From contig NC_087068.1 of NCBI RefSeq assembly GCF_963678635.1, positions 53,654,213-53,718,212 on the forward strand: a stretch of DNA of 64,000 nt, read 5' to 3'. Positions 52,945 through 61,279 of the stretch are shown here, in pieces. A program made the position numbers and the translations under genes. Every line of letters starts with the position of its first letter. Position 1 is the stretch's first letter. This DNA is from Symsagittifera roscoffensis. Its lineage: Eukaryota; Xenacoelomorpha; Acoela; Convolutidae. The notes under the pieces are model-generated. The model saw only the letters and a list, made by a program, of their open reading frames with translations. It searched no databases and was not told the DNA's origin.

Positions 52945-55900
52945 GTCTTACCACAGGTAAGCCAACCACCATAGAAAAAAATATCAGCCACAATGTGAAC
53001 GTAAAACAAACACTCAAAAAACCTTCCCTTCCTTAATTACAATATTTCACTTGACAGACGGGTATATATTTTTTGGCTATAACTCAAGCTCGTTGCAGTT
53101 GGGAAATCTGGGAATACTTTTTATCATAAAACCGAAACAATCTCGTTGTCGATGTTATATGAAGTTTCTAATAGACCAGTGACAATTAGAGGAATAAATT
53201 GTTGTTGAATATTATTAAGAGTCAATGAACGTAGTGAAGACTCTTAGATAGGTCGTGATGATTTTTTTTACGAAAAGTCATCAAATTTGTTCAGGCTCAA
53301 ATTTTATTTCCTGCAGTTTAAATTTTGATTTCTTTTTAAGTTCACTTCATTTCCTCTGTTGAAAGGAAGGCAAACTCTACTATCGAACTGCAAAAGTGTA
53401 AAAGTCAAGAAAAAAAAAAGAAAAGTTAACAATGTTTTTCAGATTGGGCATACTGGAGGCATGATTGACAACGTGGTCGCCTCCAAACTCTACCGGGCAG
53501 GCAGTGTGGCTTACGTGTCTAGGAGTGGGGGCATGTCCAATGAGCTGAACAACATCATCTGCAAGAACACCAATGGGGTCTACGAGGGAGTGGCAATCGG
53601 AGGCGACAGGTGAGAGATACTATTCTTGAGAGGCCGTGGCCTAGTGGGTAAGGCGTGCGGCTCTTAATCTGGGGGTCGTGAGTTCGAATCCCATTTCGGT
53701 CACGGTCGGAGGGATCCTAAAAAAAGCTGTGTTTGAAAAGTTTTAAAGAGAATAGGCTTCATTTAAGCGTCGTGTTCGTTTAAGAGTTGAAAGAATCCAG
53801 TTTGACTTCATCATGATCTGGTCTGCCTTGTATTTTAGCTAAGCAGGTTGTTATCAATAAAGCACTTAAGTCAACAGTCCACGAAAAATTATTCTAAATT
53901 CAACCAATCATTTTGATTCAATTTAAGCATCTGGGTGATCACGAGAGCCTAGCATGGCAGGGTATGACAGCTCAAACCGGTGGATGACTCATTTTCTAAC
54001 ATAATAACAAGGGGCTTTTCTAATGGCCGAATAGCCGAATTACTTAATAAATAACCTGCTTTAAATTTGAGAACAGTTACTGGATTTCAAGCTAATTTCT
54101 GTTGAGTTTTTGAATAGTGAGTTCTGATTGGATGACGTAATCTTCGGGCATTTGGTCATGCATGAGGGATACCCCAATAACAGCACTTATGATTTTAAAT
54201 CATACAAATGATTTTATTTGTATTGGGATTTGAAGATGAAGTGTCCACTTCTACAGATTTGACCAGTTCTGAAGGTTGACACGATATTAAACATTTCTTA
54301 ATCTATATCTGAGTTGATTGAAGTCTTAAAGCATTAAGCAATATGGTTCGATTTTCAAAATTGCATCCTTGAAGGGGCTGTTTGTCTCAGATATATCGGT
54401 CAATGGACTGAAGGATCTGCGACAAAATACTTTCTGCTTAGAAGTCATAATACTCTAAATGTATTTAAACAGTTTGCCTGGCCTTTTAGTTTAGGGGTTT
54501 GATGATGCTGACCTTGACTTATACAAACCAAAAGGGCGAAGCTTGATGCTTCAAAGCCAAAGGAAAGTTTGTCATGTAATTTCACGAGAAATTGTTGAAA
54601 AATCAAATACCAGATGTATTTGGACGAAACATGAATTTTATGCTGACCGATATCTTCTTTGCTTATTTTTCATGCTTTTAAATTGTGATCTGAACTGTGG
54701 ATGAATCAATTCGTCAGCGGGGTGTGCAATACGCACGATGATTTTAGCCAATAAAATGCTTTCGCGACCATCGTCTGATCGCTTGCAGTCTTGCATGCAC
54801 TTCTCAATATGAAGTAAATGGTATTTTGAGAAGAAAAATTTATTGCAGTTTTCTGTTTGAGAATCCGTGTTTCTGTTTGAGAATCATCAACATTAAAACG
54901 AAAGAAAAAACTTCAGTTTAATTAGAACACATTTGAACAAGGCGCTTGCCGTTGAATTTTAAAATCTTATTCAAGTTTTTTTTAAGTTTGAGAACGAGCA
55001 TCTCTTTAGCTGGTCTAAAACAACAATAGCATGGGATGAAAATTTATGATTTTATTATGAAAAAAATTAGTTTTAATAAATGGTTGCAAGTTGAGCCTCA
55101 TTACGAACGCATTATGAACTCCCTTCAAATCATTAGGGTTTGTCAGATCGTACTAACATTTATTTGGCTATTTACTTTTTTCAGTTCCATTGTTAAATGC
55201 CAGTGAACGAGTGAAGTACCTGTTTAGGCTGTGTTGATGTTTTTTTCTGGGAAAAGCCATAAAATTTATCATAAAAAGTCGTGTCAATGAGGCTCAAAGT
55301 TGATATTTTTTTGTTTGACTTCTAATTTCTTTGTTAGGTTCAACTCAAATTTATTTGCTATGACAAAGAGGCAAATAACGCTCATTAATTACAAAAGTGC
55401 AAATGGCGAGAAGAAACGTGAATGACTTGTAGTTTCGAAAGTGGATTTAATTTCTATGTTTCCCCAGTGGAATAAAGTAAATAACCTTGATCCAGTTTGT
55501 TAAAATAGGGTTAGTTTATGACAAAAATGAATTATTCTTGAAGTTTAAAGAGCTTTAAGGCTTGTATTTTTCTCATTTCAGAATTCATTGCTATTTTTGC
55601 AACTGTTTATTAGATATTCACTGTATGTTGTTTCAGGTACCCTGGAACGACGTTTCTGGACCACATCTTGCGGTACGAGCAGAATCCAGACATCAAGATC
55701 ATAGTGATGTTGGGAGAGGTGGGCGGTGTGGAGGAATACGTGGTGGGTAATTTGGTGAAGGAGGGGAAGATCTCGAAGCCAATTGTGGCCTGGTGTATTG
55801 GTACTTGTGCCTCCATGTTCAACTCAGATGTTCAGTTTGGACACGCAGGTTAGTTTCTTTGTTTCAGTGTCAAATTTAATGGGCGGACTATGTTTTATTA

Positions 55901-58900
55901 GTAAAAATATGTTTGCGTACTTTATTTTATTACGCGTATTAGTTTTTTTTTGTTAATTAAGGGCTTCAATTTTGAAATAAGGAAATCGGAAATGGTGCAA
56001 AAAATTATGTTTATTTAATGCAAAAGCCGAACTTAATTTTTATATCTCAAGCTGACAAAAAAAATTGGTTCGATTTTGTTTAACCAAAATTTTAACTCAT
56101 TTCTTTAATTGATAAGTTTATTTGATTTAAAACCAATAGAGAATGGATTACCCTTGCGATAGCAACGGTATTGCAATCGGTTACTAGACTTTTTCGCGTA
56201 AACAACTTTGTCCACAGATTTCAGCATGCAGTATGTGTGTCGTATATTTGTGCTTATTAGTCTGTTACTGTCACTGTGCGTCCTTATTAGTGTTTTTCCA
56301 ATAAATTCGCAGTTCAATTTTTTTACATGATATTTCTTAAGTATTTTTTGAATTTTCGATTTCATCGCTTGCGGTTTACTTTTTGTCGGCTTAGTTTTCG
56401 CTTTGTTTTTTTTTCATCCGGTTAAATCTGTTATTTGAATTATAGAATATATTTACAATATTATTGCTTTTAGTATTCTGATTTACCTCAGCTGTTTCTT
56501 TGTAATTTTTTAAACCTTGTCATCGTATATATTTCTTTTTCTTTTGTTTTTTATTAAAAACTTTGTTCTGCCCAAATGATTTCGGCCTATATTTTGTCGG
56601 CTTAGTGACGTAATTTCGAGTTGTTTCAGTGGAAACATATTTTTTATGCTCATCTGTGGATTGAACAAAATGGTACTAAACATAATAGAAACTATAATTC
56701 AAAATTTTGATAACAATTTTTTCATCGCTTTTTCTTTTTTTCGGCTAAATAGGTTTCGGCCTATAATATATCGGCCTCATATTGCATTCTTCGACGAGCG
56801 AAAAAAGTATGTGTGTCTGTGTGTTGAGGGCGAGGGGGGATTAATAACTTCTTATTAGTCTTTTTTTTTTTTAAATTTTTTTTCTTTTAGGCTTCGTAGG
56901 TTTCGGACTATATTATATCGACTTAGTTGTCTCATATTGTTTCATTTGAAGAGCAAATAATGTGTTTTGAGTGTTACGAGGGCGACGGGGACTTTTTATA
57001 AGTCTTAAATCTTGTTGATTTTTTTTCGGCTTTAAAGGTTTCTGCCAAGGTATTTGATACCGCTTGGTAAATTACCTTCTGATGCTAATTTCACATTCTT
57101 TTGTCTCGGCATGGTTTTGTTTCAAAACTTGGCTTATTCATTATGATAGATTTAGTTTTTTCGACATTTTTGATTATATAAGAGTTATGAACGTAGTGAA
57201 GACTCTTATATAGGTCTTGCTGATTTTTTTGTTTTTTTTTTCTCAGAAAAAGTTCTTGATGCACTTAGGTATATATGCACTTTAATATATAAGCTCCCAT
57301 GTATGCACGTATATAAGCTTCCGTGGCTGAGTTTTGGTGTGCGAGTCTCTTAATCTCTAGGTCGCTGGTCTGAATCTCGGAGGGTGCGTATTTTTTTTTT
57401 ACTTATTCGAGGCTTATTTCTAATTTTTATTATTGCACTTTATAGAGCTGTTTTTGTCGTGTTCTCGCAAGTGTTTGCGAAGCGAAGCTTCGGCTCTGTG
57501 TAAATGTTTCTATAACTGAAATCATAGAACATTTGATAACAAAATGCATTAATTAACTACTTTAAAGTGCAGCTCTGTTCATATCACCGGATCTTGTGTT
57601 GTTTTACGGCCTGTGAACGGAGCTTGGACAAATTTTCAACTACTTTTTAATGCTGTTTTGGCTAAATGCGTGCTTCTTTCTTGGAAAATATGAACAGCAA
57701 ATGTGTGATGCAAAATCTCACTACAATAGAAATAGGTAAACTAGTTGTTCAAAGTTAAAATTTAATTATGGGGATGTTCAAATTGTTCCTCTTGTTGTTT
57801 TTTTCAGGCGCCTCTGCACACAATGACAGTGAGACGGCGATGGCCAAGAACAAGTTCTTGAAGGAGACTGGCTGTAGAGTACCCGATAGCTTCGACTCAC
57901 TCGGAGATGAACTCAAGGCTGTCTATGACGAGTTTGTGGAAAGCGGCCAAATTAAGGTATGTCTTACTTGTCTTCGTAAGAGTAATCTTGTAATTTTTCC
58001 TTCACTTATTTCTGATAAATTAGGTCGGCTTCTATTTTTTATTGTTTTTATCATCACACTAGCGAGCTTGCTAGGGTTAGTGTATTAGTACAAACCTTCT
58101 TCTTTTCTAATCTAACTCGCACATAAAAAGTGTTCACTTATATGGAAATTTCACCGTACAATTGAAAATTACATAGCATCTGTTTTCTGCTTTATTTGTG
58201 GCCAGTCTGTGTCATTTATTAAGCGTCCGTGGCTGATTAGTTAGTTCGTGTGACTCATAATCTCTAGGTCGCAGTAGGTTTGAACCCGAAACCCCAGAAT
58301 TGTTTTTTTTTACTAATTCGAGGCTTATTTCTACTTTCCCTCTTGTACGTTTCGTGATCTCGCTAGTGTTTGCGAAGCGCAAAATACCAATTGATGCATC
58401 TTTAGGAGGCATGTTTTGATAAGAACCGAAGAAAAAATGAAGTAAAATTTGATAAAATTGTCACTCAGAAAATCAATTCTGTGAAGCTGCTTTTAGATTT
58501 TCTTTCGCTTAGTTTAGACTCTGTGTTTACCTGAATTAAAGATTTCAATTTGCCGTGGTATTTTGTGCTTGTCTGTTGTCTTCCGTGCTTTAGTTTTTGC
58601 GTGCTTTGTAGGTGTTGCCCGAGATGCCTCCCCCGACAGTGCCGATGGACTACTCGTGGGCGAGGGAGTTGGGTCTGATCCGGAAGCCAGCCAGCTTCAT
58701 GAGTTCCATCTGTGACGAGAGGGGAGACGAGCTCATGTACGCCGGAATGCCCATCAGGTAAGGAGATGATGTTCGTATCTATATGTAATCCCAAATTATT
58801 GGTTCTGTCTTTTTCGTTTAACCAATCTGAATCAAAGAATTTAACCGAAGACTGCTCGTCTTGACATGGGAAGTAAAGCTATTGGTACTCATCTTCACAA

Positions 58901-60353
58901 GTAAAACAGTGTGAAAGTGTCTAATTAATTTACAAAGAACTGTTTTTCGATCGAGTAAGTTGCTGAGGGTCACAGATATTGCCAATCATTAAAAGAAATT
59001 TGTATCATAGCGATTGATATCGATGATATCCTGGATTATGATGATAAACGCGGCTTTTGATGATAAAGAGATGATAAGTTCATTGAGAAATATATATTTA
59101 TTCTGTATAGTATGAAACATGTTTTTGATATAGATCAGCCGTTTTCATAACCTGCATTATTTACCGTGGAATGTTTTGATTTAGTTCGATCATCGACGAG
59201 AACCTCGGTATCGGAGGTGTACTGGGACTCCTTTGGTTCCAGAGACGGCTGCCGGAATACGCTTTCAAGTACCTGGAAATATGTCTGATGGTGACTGCCG
59301 ACCATGCAGTCTCTGGAGCTCATAACACTATTGTGTGTAGTAGAGCGGGAAAAGATCTGGTATCTTCTTTGACCAGTGGCTTGTTGACTATCGGAGAGAG
59401 ATTCGGAGGTGCTCTGGATTTGGCTGCCAAGCAGTTCACAGAAGCTTATGACTCGGTACGCAGAATTTAATTGTTACGTCGCGTCGCGTCGCTTGCGATC
59501 GAGTTTAGCTGCCCGTGATTGATTTTAAAATTTTCTCTATTTTTTTTTCTTTCTTAGACCGGATGACTTTGTAATGCTCATAGATATTTTGAGCTTATAG
59601 TCATTTTTTTATTAACCCCCGAGCAGCTCCCACCTTTCAACCTTGGACCTTTCATATTCCAGGGGGGGTGTCATCCATTTTGCCGCAGCCGGTCCCACCT
59701 TGAGGAGGCGGATGACACTAAAACGCATCCAACCATGACCGAAGTGATTCGAACACACGATCTTTTTTGTAAAGGCCTCGCGTCTTACCCACCCGGCCGA
59801 TCGATTTGAGATTTTAGAAATTCTGTGATCGATTTGAGATAATGGTAGTGCAAAAAAAATTCGATCTTTGGAAATTGAAATGGTTTTGTTTCAGGGTCAA
59901 CACCCAAACGATTTTGTGAACAACATGCGAAAGAAAGGTCAGCTCATCATGGGCATAGGACACAGGGTCAAATCATTGAACAACCCTGACAAGAGAACTG
60001 AAATTATAAAAGAGTATGTCAAGGCTCATTTCCCCTCTACGCCTCTGTTGGAGTACGCTCTGAAGGTGGAAAAAATCACGACTTCCAAGAAACCGAACTT
60101 GATTTTGAACGTGGATGGGGTCATAGCAGTGACCTTTGTTGACCTGATGCGATTCTGTGGCTGTTTCACGAGGGAAGAAGCTCAGGAGTTCATTGATATT
60201 GGAGTGTTAAATGGGCTTTTTGTTTTGGGCCGAAGTGTGGGCTTCATCGGACACTTCCTAGACCAGAAGAGGCTGAAGCAAGGGTTGTACAGACACCCTT
60301 GGGACGATATCACTTATGTATTACCAGAACACACAGAATATGAAGAACGATGA
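41506..60353 (+). CDS. ACLY: ATP-citrate lyase (spliced gene, 11 exons)
   Basis: Exons: 41506..42889, 43643..43669, 44027..44133, 47063..47259, 49754..49931, 53443..53609, 55637..55848, 57808..57956, 58612..58757, 59185..59455, 59895..60353. All introns are GT-AG and phases join without a break: 3297 nt, 1098 aa (human ACLY 1101). The cytosolic enzyme converts citrate, CoA and ATP to acetyl-CoA and oxaloacetate, feeding lipid synthesis and protein acetylation. The N-terminal half is the ATP-grasp and CoA-ligase part ([22 protein letters not shown]). The phosphohistidine is His756 in QFGHAG (human 760). The C-terminal citryl-CoA lyase part keeps His896, His969 (GIGHRVKS) and Asp1020 (LNVDG), equivalent to human 900, 975 and 1026. 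Two residues, Gly-Pro, are missing directly after His896. TTTCAG ends 10 nt before the ATG. Confidence 0.95.
43643..43669 (+). CDS. ACLY: ACLY micro-exon 2 (27 nt, possibly optional)
   Basis: TTTTCAAG precedes and GTAAGG follows 27 nt that keep the frame and add nine residues (GSRNNSII and one boundary residue). Skipping it leaves the reading frame intact. It lies in the flexible phosphorylation loop, where human ACLY also has a short isoform difference. Prediction only. Confidence 0.55.
44027..44133 (+). CDS. ACLY: ACLY exon 3
   Basis: Acceptor TTGGCAG, donor CAG|GTAAGT. Encodes [20 protein letters not shown] and then [14 protein letters not shown], matching the region after the loop. Confidence 0.92.
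44695..44765 (+). repeat. tRNA-like SINE remnant
   Basis: TGGCTCAGATTAGAGGACA, then CTCGAGGCTAGGGG and GGTTTGATTCCGGCACA resemble the D arm, anticodon arm and B box of a tRNA, but do not pair well. T-rich tail follows. Confidence 0.45.
45031..45141. repeat. Inverted repeat with arms of about 29 nt
   Basis: TTCCCGATTACAGGACACTT followed by GCTTTTTAA at 45031..45059 is the exact reverse complement of 45113..45141. The two arms are about 50 nt apart. The right arm is also the head of the SINE that follows. Confidence 0.75.
45113..45300 (+). repeat. SINE family X, copy 1
   Basis: Head AAGCAAGTGTCCTGTAATCG and TTTTTCCCCGTAA, then a tRNA-like part with B box GGGGTTCGAGTCCTGGCC. Same layout as 48440..48655. 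The third relative, at 56140..56230, has only the head. Confidence 0.55.
46314..46503. repeat. Long foldback (palindromic) element
   Basis: The central arms AAGTGGCTCTCGTCTAGCTG and CAGCTAGACGAGAGCCACTT, with GGTTGTG-TAA-CACAACC at the centre, are almost perfect. Outside them ATCAAATTGTGCTTCATTCG is matched by CGAATGAAGTTACAGTTTGAT. Total about 190 bp, with arms of about 90 nt. No coding capacity; a MITE or foldback element in ACLY intron 3. Confidence 0.8.
47063..47259 (+). CDS. ACLY: ACLY exon 4
   Basis: Acceptor TTCGTCAG, donor TTAG|GTTACA. Encodes [19 protein letters not shown] through [20 protein letters not shown]. Confidence 0.93.
47260..49753. other. ACLY intron 4: repeat content
   Basis: Non-coding. 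Contains a tRNA-like stretch near 48064..48115 (GCAGGTCGGCGGTGCGAATTC), SINE family X copy 2, and a GCGAAGCTCAGCTTCGC hairpin near 49202 with relatives near 57478. Confidence 0.5.
48440..48655 (+). repeat. SINE family X, copy 2
   Basis: TTTACCCTTGCAATAAGCAAG, TTGCAATCGGGTAGTAGACT and TTTCCCGTAAACAACTTTG, then a tRNA-like part ending CTCGAGTTTGAATCTGAC and a T/A-rich tail. Confidence 0.55.
49754..49931 (+). CDS. ACLY: ACLY exon 5
   Basis: Acceptor AATTGTAG, donor CAAG|GTCAGT. Encodes [35 protein letters not shown] and [14 protein letters not shown]. Confidence 0.95.
50343..50388. repeat. (CT)n microsatellite, about 23 repeats
   Basis: First array unit. Minus-strand frames through it read as Arg-Glu repeats and are not genes. 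Confidence 0.9.
50528..50571 (+). pseudogene. Copied 3' end of ACLY exon 6, copy 1
   Basis: AACACCAATGGGGTCTACGA and onward to GGCGACAG|GTGAGAG: the exon tail encoding [14 protein letters not shown] with an intact splice donor, but without its acceptor and upstream exon. Confidence 0.85.
50594..50669 (+). repeat. tRNA-Lys-like SINE head (family Y), array copy 1
   Basis: GGCCGTGGCCTAGTGGGTAA, CTCTTAATC and GTGAGTTCGAATCCCAT, ending CACGGTC, which pairs with GGCCGTG as an acceptor stem. The D stem is good, but the anticodon stem does not pair, so it is a SINE head and not a working tRNA. Confidence 0.65.
51600..51659. repeat. (CT)n microsatellite, about 30 repeats
   Basis: Second array unit. 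Confidence 0.9.
51799..51842 (+). pseudogene. Copied 3' end of ACLY exon 6, copy 2
   Basis: Identical to 50528..50571, again with the GTGAGAG donor. Confidence 0.85.
51865..51940 (+). repeat. tRNA-Lys-like SINE head (family Y), array copy 2
   Basis: Identical to 50594..50669. Confidence 0.65.
52871..52940. repeat. (CT)n microsatellite, about 35 repeats
   Basis: Third array unit; the longest of the three tracts. Confidence 0.9.
53221..53420 (+). repeat. GAACGTAGTGAAGACTC repeat family, intron 5 copy
   Basis: GTCAATGAACGTAGTGAAGA then CTCTTAGATAGGTCGTGATG, followed by TTCATTTCCTCTGTTGAAAGG. Same order as at 32109. It ends just before the exon 6 acceptor. Confidence 0.6.
53443..53609 (+). CDS. 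ACLY: ACLY exon 6
   Basis: Acceptor TTTTTCAG, donor ACAG|GTGAGA. Encodes [20 protein letters not shown] and then [14 protein letters not shown]. Its last 43-44 nt, with the donor, are copied twice upstream in intron 5. A tRNA-like SINE starts about 22 nt after the donor. Confidence 0.95.
53632..53707 (+). repeat. tRNA-Lys-like SINE head (family Y), source copy
   Basis: Same 76-nt head as in the array, starting about 22 nt after the exon 6 donor. Followed by GGTCGGAGGGATCC and a tail. Confidence 0.65.
53708..55636. other. ACLY intron 6
   Basis: Source of array segment A up to about 54362, then unique AT-rich intron. A copy of the GAACGTAGTGAAGACTC family lies at about 55199..55440. No gene. 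Confidence 0.5.
55637..55848 (+). CDS. ACLY: ACLY exon 7 (phosphohistidine exon)
   Basis: Acceptor GTTTCAG, donor GCAG|GTTAGT. Encodes [34 protein letters not shown] and [20 protein letters not shown] with the catalytic His756. Confidence 0.95.
55849..57807. other. ACLY intron 7: repeat content
   Basis: SINE family X head (56140..56230: TTGCGATAGCAACGGTATTG, CGTAAACAACTTTGTCCAC). Repeated TTTCGGCCTATATTTTGTCG-like pieces at about 56570, 56750 and 56893, a GAACGTAGTGAAGACTC copy at 57182, and a family Z tRNA-like SINE at 57317..57385. Confidence 0.5.
57317..57385 (+). repeat. tRNA-like SINE (family Z), copy 1
   Basis: GCTTCCGTGGCTGAGTTTTG, GTCTCTTAATCTCTAGGTCG and GGTCTGAATCTCG, then a T tract. 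Close relative at 58222..58293. Confidence 0.5.
57808..57956 (+). CDS. ACLY: ACLY exon 8
   Basis: Acceptor TTTTCAG, donor TAAG|GTATGT. Encodes [20 protein letters not shown] and the following linker to SGQIK. Confidence 0.93.
58222..58293 (+). repeat. tRNA-like SINE (family Z), copy 2
   Basis: GCGTCCGTGGCTGATTAGTT, ACTCATAATCTCTAGGTCGC and GGTTTGAACCCG, then a T tract. In ACLY intron 8. Confidence 0.5.
58612..58757 (+). CDS. ACLY: ACLY exon 9
   Basis: Acceptor TTTGTAG, donor TCAG|GTAAGG. Encodes [20 protein letters not shown] and [18 protein letters not shown], the start of the citryl-CoA lyase part. Confidence 0.95.
59185..59455 (+). CDS. ACLY: ACLY exon 10
   Basis: Acceptor TGATTTAG, donor CTCG|GTACGC. 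Encodes [36 protein letters not shown] and [19 protein letters not shown]. The usual Gly-Pro between DH and AVSGAH is absent (GAC CAT GCA GTC), an in-frame 6-nt deletion next to the catalytic histidine. Confidence 0.94.
59645..59805 (-). repeat. SINE family Y on the minus strand
   Basis: The reverse complement reads GGCCGGGTGGGTAAGACGCG, GTGTGTTCGAATCACTTCGG and TCATGGTTGGATGCG, matching the family Y head. The tail has a GTGTCATCC / GGATGACAC stem. In ACLY intron 10. Confidence 0.55.
59895..60353 (+). CDS. ACLY: ACLY exon 11 (terminal)
   Basis: Acceptor GTTTCAG. Encodes [49 protein letters not shown] and the conserved end [19 protein letters not shown], then TGA. Confidence 0.96.
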   Translation, partial: GQHPNDFVNNMRKKGQLIMGIGHRVKSLNNPDKRTEIIKEYVKAHFPSTPLLEYALKVEKITTSKKPNLILNVDGVIAVTFVDLMRFCGCFTREEAQEFIDIGVLNGLFVLGRSVGFIGHFLDQKRLKQGLYRHPWDDITYVLPEHTEYEER

Positions 60354-60361
60354 AGACACTG

Positions 60362-60889
60362 AAAAGAACATTCCACACTTTGTGACTGACTTGATTTGAT
60401 TGGCGCCTCAGTTTTGTAACTCAATGTGATATATTTTCATGTCTCAAAAGAAGTGTTTGATATTTGAAGGGTCATTTGTAGTCTCATTTTGGTATAAAAG
60501 CCACTTCATTTGGCAAATTTGGAGTTTTCTGAGCACTTTGGAATTATGGATTGGAAATTTCATCAAGTTTGAAGGTGTCGTTAGTAATTTTGAGGTAATG
60601 TGAATTGTATTCTAGTGCGAAAAAGTTCAATTATGTAAATCGTTTTTCCAGGAGCAATAAAATTGATTTAAGCTATTCAGTGATGGCAATTCACCTTCGG
60701 TTTAGATCACTAAAAATTTTATCAAAAGGTATTTTCTGAAGTATTTGTATTTCTGTATGACACAAAATTGTTGACAAAATGTATGGTTGTAAATTATCCA
60801 CAATTTATTATTTCCCAGTATCTTTTGATTAAGTTCGATTGATTTATTACACCTCCCAAATTTGAAAACAGCCGAAGATTTTAGAAAAA
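60362..60889. other. ACLY 3' UTR and short intergenic stretch
   Basis: No ORF. Contains the AATAAA at 60656. The next possible gene starts at 60890 on the same strand. Confidence 0.5.
60656..60661 (+). terminator. Likely ACLY polyadenylation signal
   Basis: AATAAA about 300 nt after the stop codon; the first canonical signal in the 3' flank that I noticed. Confidence 0.5.
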
Positions 60890-61274
60890 ATGGTTCAATC
60901 GAATGATTACATACTCAGTATTTTCAATGATTCAGTAGCAAAGAGAGAAGTCCCTTTTGAAGCGATAGAAACTTTAAAAAGCAAAATCTTACAAGTTGAA
61001 GATAGGTCAAATCTAAGTCAAGCAGCGGAATATATTTGCAACGAGATGCTTCAAGATCTAGTCGAAACAAAATGTTATTTTCTCACTTTCCATTGGCTGA
61101 AGTTCCTCTATGAAACTTTCGGAGATGTGATTTCAAAAATGAACCTAAAAAAGGCGCTGAATAGATTGTTGTTGGTGCACCGAACACTGTTCGCCGGCGA
61201 TGAGTTGATGAAAAAATTGGCCTTCGACTTGTGGAGTATTGTCATTGATATCGTGCATCGGTTTCCAGGAACGA
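60890..61274 (+). CDS. Possible first exon of an unrecognised gene
   Basis: ATG in good context (AAAAAATGG), about 128 codons. The sequence looks like real protein: amphipathic and helical, with balanced composition (NDYILSIFNDSVAKREVPFE, CYFLTFHWLKFLYETFG, KKALNRLLLVHRTLFAGDEL). A donor-like GA|GTTAGT lies at the end of the frame (61275), so the exon could continue by splicing to the right. I see no convincing next exon before 64000. An alpha-helical repeat protein is plausible, but the family is not recognised. It begins 537 nt after the ACLY stop codon. Confidence 0.5.
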
Positions 61275-61279
61275 GTTAG

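Larger units (their letters stand above)
50071..53069. repeat. Tandem array in ACLY intron 5 (unit about 1.26 kb)
   Basis: Order B-A-B-A-B. B (starting ACCGAAAATTGCCCAG at 50071, 51328 and 52599) contains a (CT)n tract and ends GACGGGTATATA. A (about 800 bp) is a copy of the last 43-44 nt of exon 6, its donor, the tRNA-like SINE and the following intron (genuine source 53567..54362). The two A copies look nearly identical to each other but differ from the source at several sites. So A was copied first and the tandem duplication came later. Confidence 0.9.

Noticed and set aside
50190-53017. Minus-strand frames with long Arg-Glu repeats in the three array units
   Set aside because: They are translations of the (CT)n microsatellite and differ only by its length; no other coding evidence.
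53632-53707. Functional tRNA-Lys gene
   Set aside because: Acceptor and D stems pair but the anticodon stem does not, and the same head recurs in diverged copies as a SINE.
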